A stretch of DNA of 64,000 nucleotides from Burkholderia sp. OK233 (GTDB taxonomy: Bacteria > Pseudomonadota > Gammaproteobacteria > Burkholderiales > Burkholderiaceae), in NCBI RefSeq assembly GCF_900230185.1, contig NZ_OCSR01000002.1, positions 3,348,001-3,412,000 on the forward strand, written 5' to 3'. Shown here one piece after another: positions 1 through 8,016 of the stretch (position 1 is the stretch's first letter; each line of letters opens with the position of its first letter). The position numbers were made by a program, and so were the translations under genes. The notes under the pieces are model-generated. The model worked only from the letters and a program-made list of their open reading frames with translations. It searched no databases and was not told the origin of the DNA.

Positions 1-109
1 GCGAGTCATGGTGGTCATGCCGATTCAACAGAAGTGGCGATACGGATCTGCGCGCCGCTTCGTCGCGGCTGCCGAGGAATTGCTTGATGTTATCCATCTC
101 ACCCGGCAT
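1..109 (-). CDS. Possible 5' end of a divergent gene, cut by the window edge
   Basis: An open frame on the minus strand starts with ATG at 109, or ATG at 97-95 within the same frame, and stays open to the window edge, about 36 codons. The visible residues begin MPGEMDNIKQFLGSRDEAAR and match no family I recognise. Support is weak: only the frame, the divergent position relative to the LysR gene at 197, and the frequent pairing of LysR regulators with a divergent target gene. If real, it is the likely target of that regulator. Confidence 0.25.
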   Translation of the reverse strand, partial: MPGEMDNIKQFLGSRDEAARRSVSPLLLNRHDHHDS

Positions 110-196
110 TCGAAAATTAAATGTTCAAATGCATACTAGTGGGGGATTGGATACTATTAATTAGACATATGCCGTTATCAGGCGCTGCGAGGCTCA

Positions 197-1078
197 ATGA
201 AACCCAACGCGAAAGCGCGTACACCGCTATTCGATCTGGATCTGCTGAAGGCCATCGTCATGGTGGCCGATTGCGGCACCTTTACTGCGGCTTCCGCACG
301 GCTTCATTCCACGCAGTCCACCGTGAGTCAGAAAGTGAAGCGCCTGGAAGACATGGCGGGGCACAAGCTTCTCGAGCGGGGCAGTCGTGACGTGAGTCCG
401 ACCGATGCCGGCGAAACCTTGCTCGCCTACGCGCGCCGCATGCTTGCTCTCAACGATGAAATGATTGAAGCGCTGTCGGGCGCGACGGTGGGGCTGACTG
501 TCCGGCTGGGCGTGCCGGAAGATTTCGTCGGCGGGCCGACAACCCATATGCTCGCCGCGTTCAACCGCAAGCATCCGCAGATCAAGCTGGAAGTGACCAG
601 CGGATTGAGCCGCGACCTGGGCAACAGTTACGATCGCGGCGACCTCGATCTGATTCTCGTGAAGCAGCGGCGCAATAGCCGCGAGGCCGTTGCATGTTGG
701 CCGGAGCAATTGAGGTGGATCGACAGTGCGAAGAACCCTTCAATCCAGCTTGATCCGATTCCCATCGTCGCGTTTCCGCCGCGCGGGTTATACCGTGACG
801 ACATGACCAACGCGATCGAAGGACTCGGGCGCCGCTGGCGGATGAGCTTTATCAGCTCGAGTTTGAGCGGAATCCAGGCAGCCGTTGCCGATGGTCTCGG
901 TATCAGTCTGCTGCCCGCTCGCGCGGTGACGGCGGATCACGCCGTGCTGACACCGAAAAGCGGGCTGCCTTCAATCGAAACCATGGATATCGCGCTGCTG
1001 CACCGTCCGACGGCAGATGCCGCCGTCAAGGAGCTCGCGCGCGCGTTGGCACGTATGTTTGGGCCGCAGCGGAGATAA
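197..1078 (+). CDS. LysR-family transcriptional regulator
   Basis: A 293-residue protein, the usual LysR length. An N-terminal winged helix-turn-helix covers about residues 12-75 and includes the typical segment TFTAASARLHSTQSTVSQKV, followed by a linker helix and a periplasmic-binding-like effector domain to the C-terminus. The effector domain starts near residue 95 (VRLGVPEDF) and retains the GLGISLLPARAV segment common in this family. It probably binds DNA as a tetramer and answers to a small ligand that cannot be read from sequence. It lies divergent from a truncated frame at the window edge and 197 bp upstream of the HAD operon, so either could be its target. Confidence 0.88.
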   Translation: MKPNAKARTPLFDLDLLKAIVMVADCGTFTAASARLHSTQSTVSQKVKRLEDMAGHKLLERGSRDVSPTDAGETLLAYARRMLALNDEMIEALSGATVGLTVRLGVPEDFVGGPTTHMLAAFNRKHPQIKLEVTSGLSRDLGNSYDRGDLDLILVKQRRNSREAVACWPEQLRWIDSAKNPSIQLDPIPIVAFPPRGLYRDDMTNAIEGLGRRWRMSFISSSLSGIQAAVADGLGISLLPARAVTADHAVLTPKSGLPSIETMDIALLHRPTADAAVKELARALARMFGPQRR

Positions 1079-1275
1079 CGCCTTCTTTGGTGCCTGCAGC
1101 AAGGTATTCAGCGATCGCCTTTTGCTAACATGCCAGGCAGAAGCCAGCAGCAGATTCTGCTGATGGTGTGCGGACGAGCAACAGAGATTGCCGATGCGGT
1201 GGGCAACATAAGTAACGGTTGCTGGGCGTGCCCAATAGACTATGTCTAGCTCACCAACCAACAGGAGGAGTTACT

Positions 1276-2001
1276 ATGAAACTGACCGACTTCGATACAC
1301 TGGCTTTCGACTGCTACGGCACGCTCATCGACTGGGAAACGGGCATTTTCGAGGGGTTGCGTCCTCTGCTCGAACGCGTCAACCCGCCGCTGACGCGGGA
1401 TCAGGTTCTTGAAGCACACGCACGTCATGAGTCGTCGCAGCAGGCCTACACGCCGGCGAAGCGTTACCAGGAACTGCTGCCGATCGTGTACAAGCGACTC
1501 GCCGAGGAATGGCAGGTGCCTTTCACGTACGAGGAGTGCCTCGCCTACGGCAAGTCCGTACGCAATTGGCCGGCATTTGAGGACTCGGCGAGTGCGCTGC
1601 AATATCTGAAGAAGTACTACAAGCTGGTCATCCTGTCGAACATCGACAATGACAGCTTCACGTACAGCAACGCGAAGCTTCAGGTCGAATTTGACGCGAT
1701 CATCACCGCAGAGGACGTCGGCTCCTATAAACCGTCGCCGCGAAACTTCGAGTACATGCTGGACAAGCTGGGCGCCCGCGGTATCCGGAAGGAGAGGATC
1801 CTCCACACCGCCGAAAGTCTGTTCCACGACCACAAGCCCGCGAACGCGTTCGGGCTTGCATCGTGCTGGATCTATCGCCGCCATTCGCAAACCGGTTTCG
1901 GCGCGACGATGAATCCCGGTGAGCAACCCACCGTGAACTTCCGTTTCAACAGCATGGCCGAATTCGTGAAGGCTCACCAGGAAGCGCTGCTGCAGAAGTA
2001 A
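1276..2001 (+). CDS. HAD-superfamily hydrolase, haloacid-dehalogenase type II-like (first of tandem pair)
   Basis: A 241-residue cytoplasmic hydrolase. The start at 1276 is set by an AGGAGGAG ribosome site 5-12 bases upstream. HAD motif I is FDCYGTLIDWE, with the nucleophile Asp at residue 12 and Thr16. Motif II is VILSNIDND, motif III the Lys in SYKPSPRNF, and motif IV the acid in FHDHKPA. The fold and length fit the (S)-2-haloacid dehalogenase/HAD-IA group. However, the SNxxD-type motif IV of characterised L-2-haloacid dehalogenases is replaced by HDHKPA, so the substrate may be a phosphate ester or another compound. The gene forms an apparent operon with a close paralogue 104 bp downstream and an Lrp gene. 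Confidence 0.85.
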   Translation: MKLTDFDTLAFDCYGTLIDWETGIFEGLRPLLERVNPPLTRDQVLEAHARHESSQQAYTPAKRYQELLPIVYKRLAEEWQVPFTYEECLAYGKSVRNWPAFEDSASALQYLKKYYKLVILSNIDNDSFTYSNAKLQVEFDAIITAEDVGSYKPSPRNFEYMLDKLGARGIRKERILHTAESLFHDHKPANAFGLASCWIYRRHSQTGFGATMNPGEQPTVNFRFNSMAEFVKAHQEALLQK

Positions 2002-2105
2002 GTAGTCGATAAATTTACCGGCCTTTGTGCCGGTTTGATTTGCCGCGCCGGTGCCGGCGCGGCGAGTTCCGCGCGAGCCGGAACACCCCAGTTAAGGAGC
2101 CCTTC

Positions 2106-2831
2106 ATGCGGCTGACGGATTTTAAGGCCCTGACATTCGACTGCTATGGCACCCTGATCGACTGGGAATCGGGCATCGTCGCGGGCCTGTCAGCATTGGT
2201 CTCATCGCTTGACCGGCCACCGACGCGCGACCAGGTGCTGGAAGCGCACGCCCGCCACGAGTCATATCAGCAGAACGCGACGCCCGGCATGCCGTACAAC
2301 CGGCTGCTCGAGGTGGTCTACAAGCGGCTCGCGGAGGAGTGGGGCGTCAGCTACACGCGCGAGCAGGCGGAGGCCTATGGTCGTTCGGTCCGCAATTGGC
2401 CTGCGTTCCCGGATTCGGCAAGTACGCTGCAGTATTTGAAGAAGTACTTCAAGCTGGTCATCATATCGAACGTGGACAACGAGAATTTCACATACAGCCG
2501 CGCCAGGCTGCATGTGCCCTTTGACGTCGTCGTCACGGCTGAGGATGTGGGAAGCTACAAGCCGTCGAGCCGTAATTTTGAATATATGCTCGACGTGCTG
2601 TCGACACTCGGCGTGCGTAAGGACGAAATCCTGCACGTCGCGGACAGCATGTACCACGATCATGAGCCAGCCAACCGGTTGGACATTCGTTCATGCTGGA
2701 TCCATCGGCGCTTCGAGCAGCGCGGGCTCGGCGCGACGATCCGCACATTCGCGGAGCCGTCCGTCGATTTCAGGTTCACCAGCATGGCGCAGTTCGTTAA
2801 GGCGCATCACGAGGAGCTTTCCCGCGTTTAG
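2106..2831 (+). CDS. HAD-superfamily hydrolase, haloacid-dehalogenase type II-like (second of tandem pair)
   Basis: Also 241 residues, and by eye about two thirds identical to the preceding protein along its whole length, so this is a tandem duplication. The start follows TAAGGAG. The catalytic set is intact: Asp12 and Thr16 in FDCYGTLIDWE, Ser in VIISNVDNE, Lys in SYKPSSRNF, and the motif IV acid in YHDHEPA. The paralogues differ mostly around residues 25-65, the cap region that sets HAD substrate choice (for example SSQQAYTPAKRY against SYQQNATPGMPY). This suggests two related substrates rather than a redundant copy. The Lrp gene follows 41 bp downstream. Confidence 0.85.
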   Translation: MRLTDFKALTFDCYGTLIDWESGIVAGLSALVSSLDRPPTRDQVLEAHARHESYQQNATPGMPYNRLLEVVYKRLAEEWGVSYTREQAEAYGRSVRNWPAFPDSASTLQYLKKYFKLVIISNVDNENFTYSRARLHVPFDVVVTAEDVGSYKPSSRNFEYMLDVLSTLGVRKDEILHVADSMYHDHEPANRLDIRSCWIHRRFEQRGLGATIRTFAEPSVDFRFTSMAQFVKAHHEELSRV

Positions 2832-2840
2832 CGGGAAAGC
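2816..2840 (+). other. Perfect hairpin spanning the stop codon of the second HAD gene
   Basis: A 10-bp perfect stem (GCTTTCCCGC and GCGGGAAAGC) encloses a 5-nt loop, GTTTA. The TAG stop of the HAD gene at 2829-2831 spans the 3' end of the loop and the first base of the 3' stem. No T-run follows, so it is not a classic intrinsic terminator. It may trim or stabilise the transcript between the HAD genes and the Lrp gene. Confidence 0.5.
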
Positions 2841-2872
2841 CGGTTCGCCCGCCGATTCGAGAACAGAACGAT

Positions 2873-3367
2873 ATGAGCAACCGACCAAAACTCGACCGGA
2901 TCGACATCAAGATCCTCGCCGAATTGCAGAGGAACGCCAACATCACCAACGCGAATCTCGCAGCCGCGGTCGGCCTTTCTGCGAGCCCGTGCCTGCAGCG
3001 CGTCAAGCGTCTTGAATCAGCCGGTGTGATTTCGGGGTACGGTGCGCACGTGAATGTCGCGAAAGTGACCAGCATCGTGTCGGTGTTCACGGAAATCATG
3101 CTGCATGACCATCGGCGCGAGGATTTTGTGCGTTTCGAGGCGAACGTGCGAGATTTCGACGAGATTACCGAATGTCACCTGGTGAGCGGTGGGTACGACT
3201 ACCTGCTCAAGTTCGTCGTCAAGGACATCGGTCACTACCAGGAAGTGATTGAACGCCTGCTCGACCGCAATCTCGGCATCGAGAAGTATTTCAGTTACAT
3301 CGTGATCCGTTCGCCGTTCGTCAAGCACGGAGTGCCCCTCGACAAGTTGCTGACAGATAACGACTGA
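2873..3367 (+). CDS. Lrp/AsnC-family transcriptional regulator
   Basis: A 164-residue regulator of the usual Lrp size. An AsnC-type helix-turn-helix occupies about residues 8-65 (LDRIDIKILAELQRNANITN, then LAAAVGLSASPCLQRVKRLE). A RAM/ligand-binding domain follows from about residue 75, with the family's VSGGYDYLL motif. Members bind amino acids or related ligands and assemble as octamers. Its place as the last gene of the HAD operon suggests it senses the pathway substrate or product and controls the operon, but this is inference. Confidence 0.9.
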   Translation: MSNRPKLDRIDIKILAELQRNANITNANLAAAVGLSASPCLQRVKRLESAGVISGYGAHVNVAKVTSIVSVFTEIMLHDHRREDFVRFEANVRDFDEITECHLVSGGYDYLLKFVVKDIGHYQEVIERLLDRNLGIEKYFSYIVIRSPFVKHGVPLDKLLTDND

Positions 3368-3464
3368 AGCTACGCAATGGTCGTGGTTGGAACACTGGCC
3401 GATCGCCCGTATTAAAGCGTGGCCTTGCCCTGAAATCTTCCCGCGCAACGTATGAAATCAGCGT

Positions 3465-5036
3465 CTATTCCTCGCGAAGCCGATACAGCTCGATGGCGAA
3501 CTGCAACTGAAAACGAATGCGAGGATCCTCCAGTGATACGCCGAGCGTGCTCTCGATTCGCTCGACACGGTAGCGCAGCGTGCTGATGTGGATGCCGAGT
3601 GCCTTTGCTGTGTTCGCAAGTTGGAAGCCCTCGTCGGCAAGCGTGCCGAGCGTATCGAGCAGCGGTTCGCCGCGCCGCTTCTCCACCAGTGGCAGCACGA
3701 GCCGCTCGACTAGCATGTCGCGCGCATCCGCTTCGCCCATCAGTGCGCGCGGGAAGAGGATCTCGTCGAAGTGATGCAGCCGGCCGGCCCGCAGCGTCGG
3801 AACTAGCGCCTCGACGTCCTTCGCGCCGAGCGCCATGCCTTTCACGCCGCTGTGTACGCGACTCACCGCCATCGCTGCGCGCCGGTCAGTTACGGCTTCC
3901 CAAAGTGCCGCCACCGATGCGTCTGCTGGCAAGATAAACCGGATCTGGTTCAGCCAGATTCCGAGCAATTCCGGCATTGCCTTCGCACGCAACTGGCGCT
4001 TTAGTGCATTGACCCAGCGTTCGCGGCGTTCGAGTCCTTCGGTCGTCAACGGGATCGGCTCGTCAATCAGCACGAGTCCAACTCGATACGGGGCGGCTTC
4101 GCTCCAGCCGAATACGCGAGCCCGTTCAAGGGCGCTCGCCGACGCGGTGAATTCGCCGTCGAGCAGGCTCGCGACGAGCGCGTAGCCGAGCCGGTCTTCC
4201 TGCTGTGCGAGCTCTCGCTGGTGCATCATGTGAAGCGCCGCCACGACACTCGCGTGCTCGATAGCGCGTGCGTCCAGCTCATCGGTCCCGTCGTCGGCGA
4301 GATCGAGCCAAATGAGCGCGACCACCGTGTCCTGCAGACGCACCGGGTGGCAGAGCCGCTGTGCGTCGCCGCCTGCCGTTGCGAATGCAAGCTTTGTCGG
4401 GCGATTCGCGGACCTACGGTAATGAGAAGGGAGATCCACACGCGTTGCGTCGAGGAACTGTGGTTCCAGGGCTGCGAGCGCGTCGACGTCGCTAATGGAG
4501 CTGCCGAGCACATGGCCGGCAGGATCGGTGAAAGTCACCGCTCGCCCGAGCAGACCGCTCAATGCGCGCGCAATATCAGACAGGCTCGTCGCGGACACTG
4601 CTGCATTCGTGAGCGCACGGTGCAACTGCTCTGAGCGTTCTATGATCGCGCCCTGGAAGTTGATGATCTTCGCGAGGATCTCATGCGTGACATCGCTAAA
4701 CTGCACCGCCCACGGCAATTCCAGCAGAGGCAACCCGACGCGATCTGCTTCTTCGAGCGCCTCGGTCGGGAAATGCTCGCGGAAATTCGGCACCGCGAGT
4801 ACGACGCCGGCGAGTCCGATCGCGCTCAGATCCCGGACAAGTTGGCGCGAAGCGGCCTCGTCTCCGGGCCAGTTATAGCCCGTCGACAGCAGAAGCTCGC
4901 CCGATTTCACCCAGTTCGCGATGTCCGGGTGATCGACCATGTGCACCCAGGTGATCTCGCGCTGAAGATTCTTGCCGCCGGCGACGACCTGGGCGTCCCG
5001 CAGCACGGTTTCGCGAATTGCTGTTTCGAGTTTCAT
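3465..5036 (-). CDS. PucR-family transcriptional regulator
   Basis: A 523-residue protein with the three-part PucR layout. The N-terminal purine-catabolism-regulator domain spans about residues 1-125 (DAQVVAGGKNLQREITWVHM). A degenerate GGDEF-like middle domain follows at roughly 300-410. The C-terminal PucR-type helix-turn-helix at about 460-520 includes LANTAKALGIHISTLRYRVE. It lies 49 bp downstream of the MFS transporter on the same strand and opposite the aminotransferase operon, so it is the obvious local regulator of that catabolic island. PucR proteins in other bacteria control purine, GABA and amine degradation; the ligand here is unknown. Confidence 0.88.
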   Translation of the reverse strand: MKLETAIRETVLRDAQVVAGGKNLQREITWVHMVDHPDIANWVKSGELLLSTGYNWPGDEAASRQLVRDLSAIGLAGVVLAVPNFREHFPTEALEEADRVGLPLLELPWAVQFSDVTHEILAKIINFQGAIIERSEQLHRALTNAAVSATSLSDIARALSGLLGRAVTFTDPAGHVLGSSISDVDALAALEPQFLDATRVDLPSHYRRSANRPTKLAFATAGGDAQRLCHPVRLQDTVVALIWLDLADDGTDELDARAIEHASVVAALHMMHQRELAQQEDRLGYALVASLLDGEFTASASALERARVFGWSEAAPYRVGLVLIDEPIPLTTEGLERRERWVNALKRQLRAKAMPELLGIWLNQIRFILPADASVAALWEAVTDRRAAMAVSRVHSGVKGMALGAKDVEALVPTLRAGRLHHFDEILFPRALMGEADARDMLVERLVLPLVEKRRGEPLLDTLGTLADEGFQLANTAKALGIHISTLRYRVERIESTLGVSLEDPRIRFQLQFAIELYRLREE

Positions 5037-5085
5037 CGCGGCTCCCCAGCAGCGCCGCGGTGAGGCGCCACGAACTCGAGCAAGG

Positions 5086-6375
5086 TCAGGTGCCGCGCGG
5101 CTGACGGTAACCGAACAGCACGCCGAGCAAGCTGAATGCGGCTGCGAACATCACGTAGAACGCGGGCGCCATCGCGGTGCCGGTCCTGCTGATCAGCCAG
5201 GTCAGGATCAGCGACGCAAAACCGCCGAACGTCATCACGGCGAGGTTGTACGCAACCGACAGCCCGGTCGACAGCACCTTGGCCGGGAACGTTTCGGAAA
5301 GCGCGGCGAGAATCGGGCCGGTATAGACGGCAATCAGCACGCCGAACAATGCCTGGAATACGCACAGCGTGGCAAGCGACGGCGCAGACACAATCATCGC
5401 GAACAGCGGCCATGCGAGGATGAGCATCGCGGCCGACGCCCCCCCGAGCAGCCATTTCCGTCCGATTCGATCCGACCACCAGCCGGTGATGGGCGAACAC
5501 ACGGTGATTACGCCGCCACCGACCATTGCGGCGATGAATGACGCGGATGCCGGCAGCTTCAGCACTCTGACCGAGAAGGTCGGCATATAGAACAGAATCA
5601 CGTAGATACATACAGTCCACAATACGACCATCGCGAAACTCGCGAATGCTTGCCGCGGATAGTCGCGCAGCACATCCGCAAGCGGTGTCTTCGACTTGTC
5701 TGTCGTTTGCAGGAACACCGGCGTTTCTTCGAGGTTGCGCCGGATGAAAAAGCCGATCGGCCCAATCAGCAGGCCGCAGAGGAAGGGAATACGCCAGCCC
5801 CAGTTCTCGACGTCGGCCGCCGACAGGCCAAGCGTAATGCCGGTGCCAAAGCACGCGCCGAGCAGCACCGCGAAGCCGATGCTCGTCTGGATCCAGCTCG
5901 AGTAGTACGCTTTCTTGCCGGGCGGTGCGTGCTCGGTGAGGAAGGCCGTTGCCGTACCCATCTCGCCGCCCGCGGAGAAGCCCTGCAGCAGCCGCGCCAG
6001 CACGATGAGACAGGGGGCCGCAATGCCGATTTGCGAATATGTCGGCGCAAGGCCAATCAACGCGGTGCCGGCGCACATCAGCAAAATAGTCAGCGAAAGC
6101 GCGGCCTTCCGGCCGGCGCGATCCGCGTAGATCCCGATCAGGATGCCGCCAAACGGCCGCACGAGGAACCCGACGCCGAACGTTGCAACCGACAGCATCA
6201 ACGACGTCAGCTCGTTGCCCGTTGGAAAGAACAGCTTCGCGATAATGATGGCGAAGAACCCATAGACCATGAAGTCGAACCATTCGAATCCGTTGCCGAG
6301 CACGGTCGCGACGATAGCGCGTCGTCGCGCAGTGCGGTCCTCTTCGTAGCCTGCGGACAGTTGCACGGTATTCAT
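5086..6375 (-). CDS. MFS transporter, metabolite:H+ symporter type
   Basis: A 429-residue inner-membrane protein with about 12 hydrophobic segments. The start at 6375 is preferred over longer frames because AGGAGTG lies 9 bases upstream. Features of the MHS/sugar-porter branch are clear: GNGFEWFDFMVYGFFA at the N-terminus and the loop motif YADRAGRKAAL between helices 2 and 3. Relatives carry proline/betaine, alpha-ketoglutarate, citrate or shikimate. It shares a transcript with the PucR gene and diverges from the aminotransferase-amidohydrolase operon, so it probably imports the substrate of that pathway. Confidence 0.88.
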   Translation of the reverse strand: MNTVQLSAGYEEDRTARRRAIVATVLGNGFEWFDFMVYGFFAIIIAKLFFPTGNELTSLMLSVATFGVGFLVRPFGGILIGIYADRAGRKAALSLTILLMCAGTALIGLAPTYSQIGIAAPCLIVLARLLQGFSAGGEMGTATAFLTEHAPPGKKAYYSSWIQTSIGFAVLLGACFGTGITLGLSAADVENWGWRIPFLCGLLIGPIGFFIRRNLEETPVFLQTTDKSKTPLADVLRDYPRQAFASFAMVVLWTVCIYVILFYMPTFSVRVLKLPASASFIAAMVGGGVITVCSPITGWWSDRIGRKWLLGGASAAMLILAWPLFAMIVSAPSLATLCVFQALFGVLIAVYTGPILAALSETFPAKVLSTGLSVAYNLAVMTFGGFASLILTWLISRTGTAMAPAFYVMFAAAFSLLGVLFGYRQPRGT

Positions 6376-6552
6376 TTCCAACACTCCTGATTTGTAATAT
6401 CTGCGACGGCGTCGAGCCGGGGCACGGGGCAGCGCAGCGCGCCCGTTCACAGCCATTGGACTTAGCCACAAATCGCATAACTACCCACCAGAGAGAGGAA
6501 AAACGAAGCCTACGTTCGCATGAAAGATAGGAGAATCTTTGAAAGAGGGGAA

Positions 6553-6589
6553 GGAATACGCAAATTTTCCTATTTTAAGTAGGTATTCC
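6553..6589. promoter_or_regulatory. Inverted repeat in the divergent transporter/aminotransferase promoter region
   Basis: GGAATAC at 6553-6559 is repeated inverted as GTATTCC at 6583-6589, with an AT-rich 23-nt spacer. The pair sits 50-86 bases before the aminotransferase start in an intergenic stretch serving both directions. The position suits a PucR operator or a dyad overlapping the promoter. No assigned consensus was used. Confidence 0.35.
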
Positions 6590-6638
6590 CGGCCGTTCTG
6601 GCTCCCTACCATGGGGACATTCTATGGAGGTGAACCTG

Positions 6639-7940
6639 ATGAGCAGTCGAGAACTGAATACGACCAGCCAAGTGGCCGCGATGCGGCAAACGTATGTGGC
6701 ACGCGGCGTGGCGACCGCGCATCCCATTTTTGCGCGGCATGCGACCGGCTCGTACTTGTGGGACGAGGACGGCCGGAAGTATCTGGATTTCGTCGGGGGC
6801 ATTGGTGTCCTGAACGTCGGGCACAACCACCCGGCGGTCGTCGCAGCCGTCAAGCAGCAACTGGAGTCGTTCTCCCACGTGTGCTTTCAGGTGGTCGCTT
6901 ACGAGCCGTACGTTCGTCTTGCTGCACGACTGTCAGAACTAGTCGCACCCGGGCAGGGTTACAAGTCGGCATTCTTCACGACGGGCGCTGAGGCTGTCGA
7001 GAATGCGATCAAGATCGCACGCGCTTACACGAATCGGCCGGGCATCATCGCGTTCCGCGGCGGCTTCCACGGCCGTACGCTGATGGGGATGACGCTGACC
7101 GGAATGAGTGCCCCGTACAAGCAGAACTTCGGGCCGTTCGCGCCGGATGTCTATCACGCTCCGTATCCGAACGCGTACCACGGCGTGTCGTCGCACGACG
7201 CGCTTGCCGCGCTCGAGCAGATCTTCACGACGCAGATTGCCGCAGAGCGCGTCGCGGCGATCATCCTCGAACCGGTGCAGGGTGACGGTGGTTTTCTTGC
7301 GGCGCCGCCGGAATTCATGCAGGCGTTGCGCGCGCTTACCCAGCGTCACGGGATCGTGCTGATCGCGGACGAGATCCAGACGGGCTTCGGCCGTACCGGG
7401 CAGATGTTCGGTTTCCAACATTCCGGTATCCAGCCCGACCTTGTGACGGTCGCAAAGAGCCTCGCCGGCGGACTGCCGCTTTCAGGCGTAGTCGGCCGGG
7501 CGGATATGGTCGACGCCCCACTGCCGGGTGGGCTAGGCGGTACGTACGGCGGCAATCCCCTCGCTTGCGCGGCGGCGAACGCGGTGCTCGACCTGTTCGA
7601 GCGTGAGAACGTCATCGAACGCAGCCGCGAAATCGGCGCGCAGCTCCGCGAAGGACTGCTGGTACTTGCCGAGGCGCACGACGAGATGGGCGAAGTTCGC
7701 CAGACGGGTTCGATGGTGGCGGTCGAGTTCGTGACGGATCGACGCACGAAAGCTCCCGCGGCTGCACTCGTGCAGCGCGTGCTCGATGCGGCGCGCGACG
7801 AAGGGTTGTTACTGATCAAGTGTGGCGTCGAACGTAACGTTGTCCGTTTCCTCGCACCGCTCACGACGTCGGCGCAGGATGTGACGGACGCGCTGGCCAT
7901 GTTCGGGCGCGCAGTCACTGCCGCGAAGCGCGCGGCCTGA
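6639..7940 (+). CDS. gabT: Class III aminotransferase, 4-aminobutyrate-2-oxoglutarate type
   Basis: A 433-residue PLP enzyme of fold type I. The start at 6639 is chosen over an in-frame ATG at 6624 because GGAGGT lies 7 bases upstream of it. The class III hallmarks are present: FTTGAEAVENAIKIAR (phosphate-binding loop), GGFHGRTLMGMTLTG, EPVQGDGGF, the cofactor Asp in IADEIQTGFGRTG, and the Schiff-base Lys in TVAKSLAGGLPLSG. The sequence fits GABA transaminases best, but 5-aminovalerate or another omega-amino acid is possible. It leads an operon with an amidohydrolase and a COG0523 GTPase. This suggests the hydrolase opens an amide or cyclic precursor to give the amino acid used here. Confidence 0.85.
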   Translation: MSSRELNTTSQVAAMRQTYVARGVATAHPIFARHATGSYLWDEDGRKYLDFVGGIGVLNVGHNHPAVVAAVKQQLESFSHVCFQVVAYEPYVRLAARLSELVAPGQGYKSAFFTTGAEAVENAIKIARAYTNRPGIIAFRGGFHGRTLMGMTLTGMSAPYKQNFGPFAPDVYHAPYPNAYHGVSSHDALAALEQIFTTQIAAERVAAIILEPVQGDGGFLAAPPEFMQALRALTQRHGIVLIADEIQTGFGRTGQMFGFQHSGIQPDLVTVAKSLAGGLPLSGVVGRADMVDAPLPGGLGGTYGGNPLACAAANAVLDLFERENVIERSREIGAQLREGLLVLAEAHDEMGEVRQTGSMVAVEFVTDRRTKAPAAALVQRVLDAARDEGLLLIKCGVERNVVRFLAPLTTSAQDVTDALAMFGRAVTAAKRAA

Positions 7941-8016
7941 CGTCGGCACACGCCGCGTTATCTGCATTCGCGTCACACGTTGCCGCATGACACATGACGA
8001 GATCCCTGGAGGTGGC

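Noticed and set aside
5033..6478. Long minus-strand frame of 481 codons overlapping the MFS gene
   Set aside because: It is an alternate-frame reading of GC-rich coding DNA; the MFS frame has clear membrane helices and motifs, this one has none.
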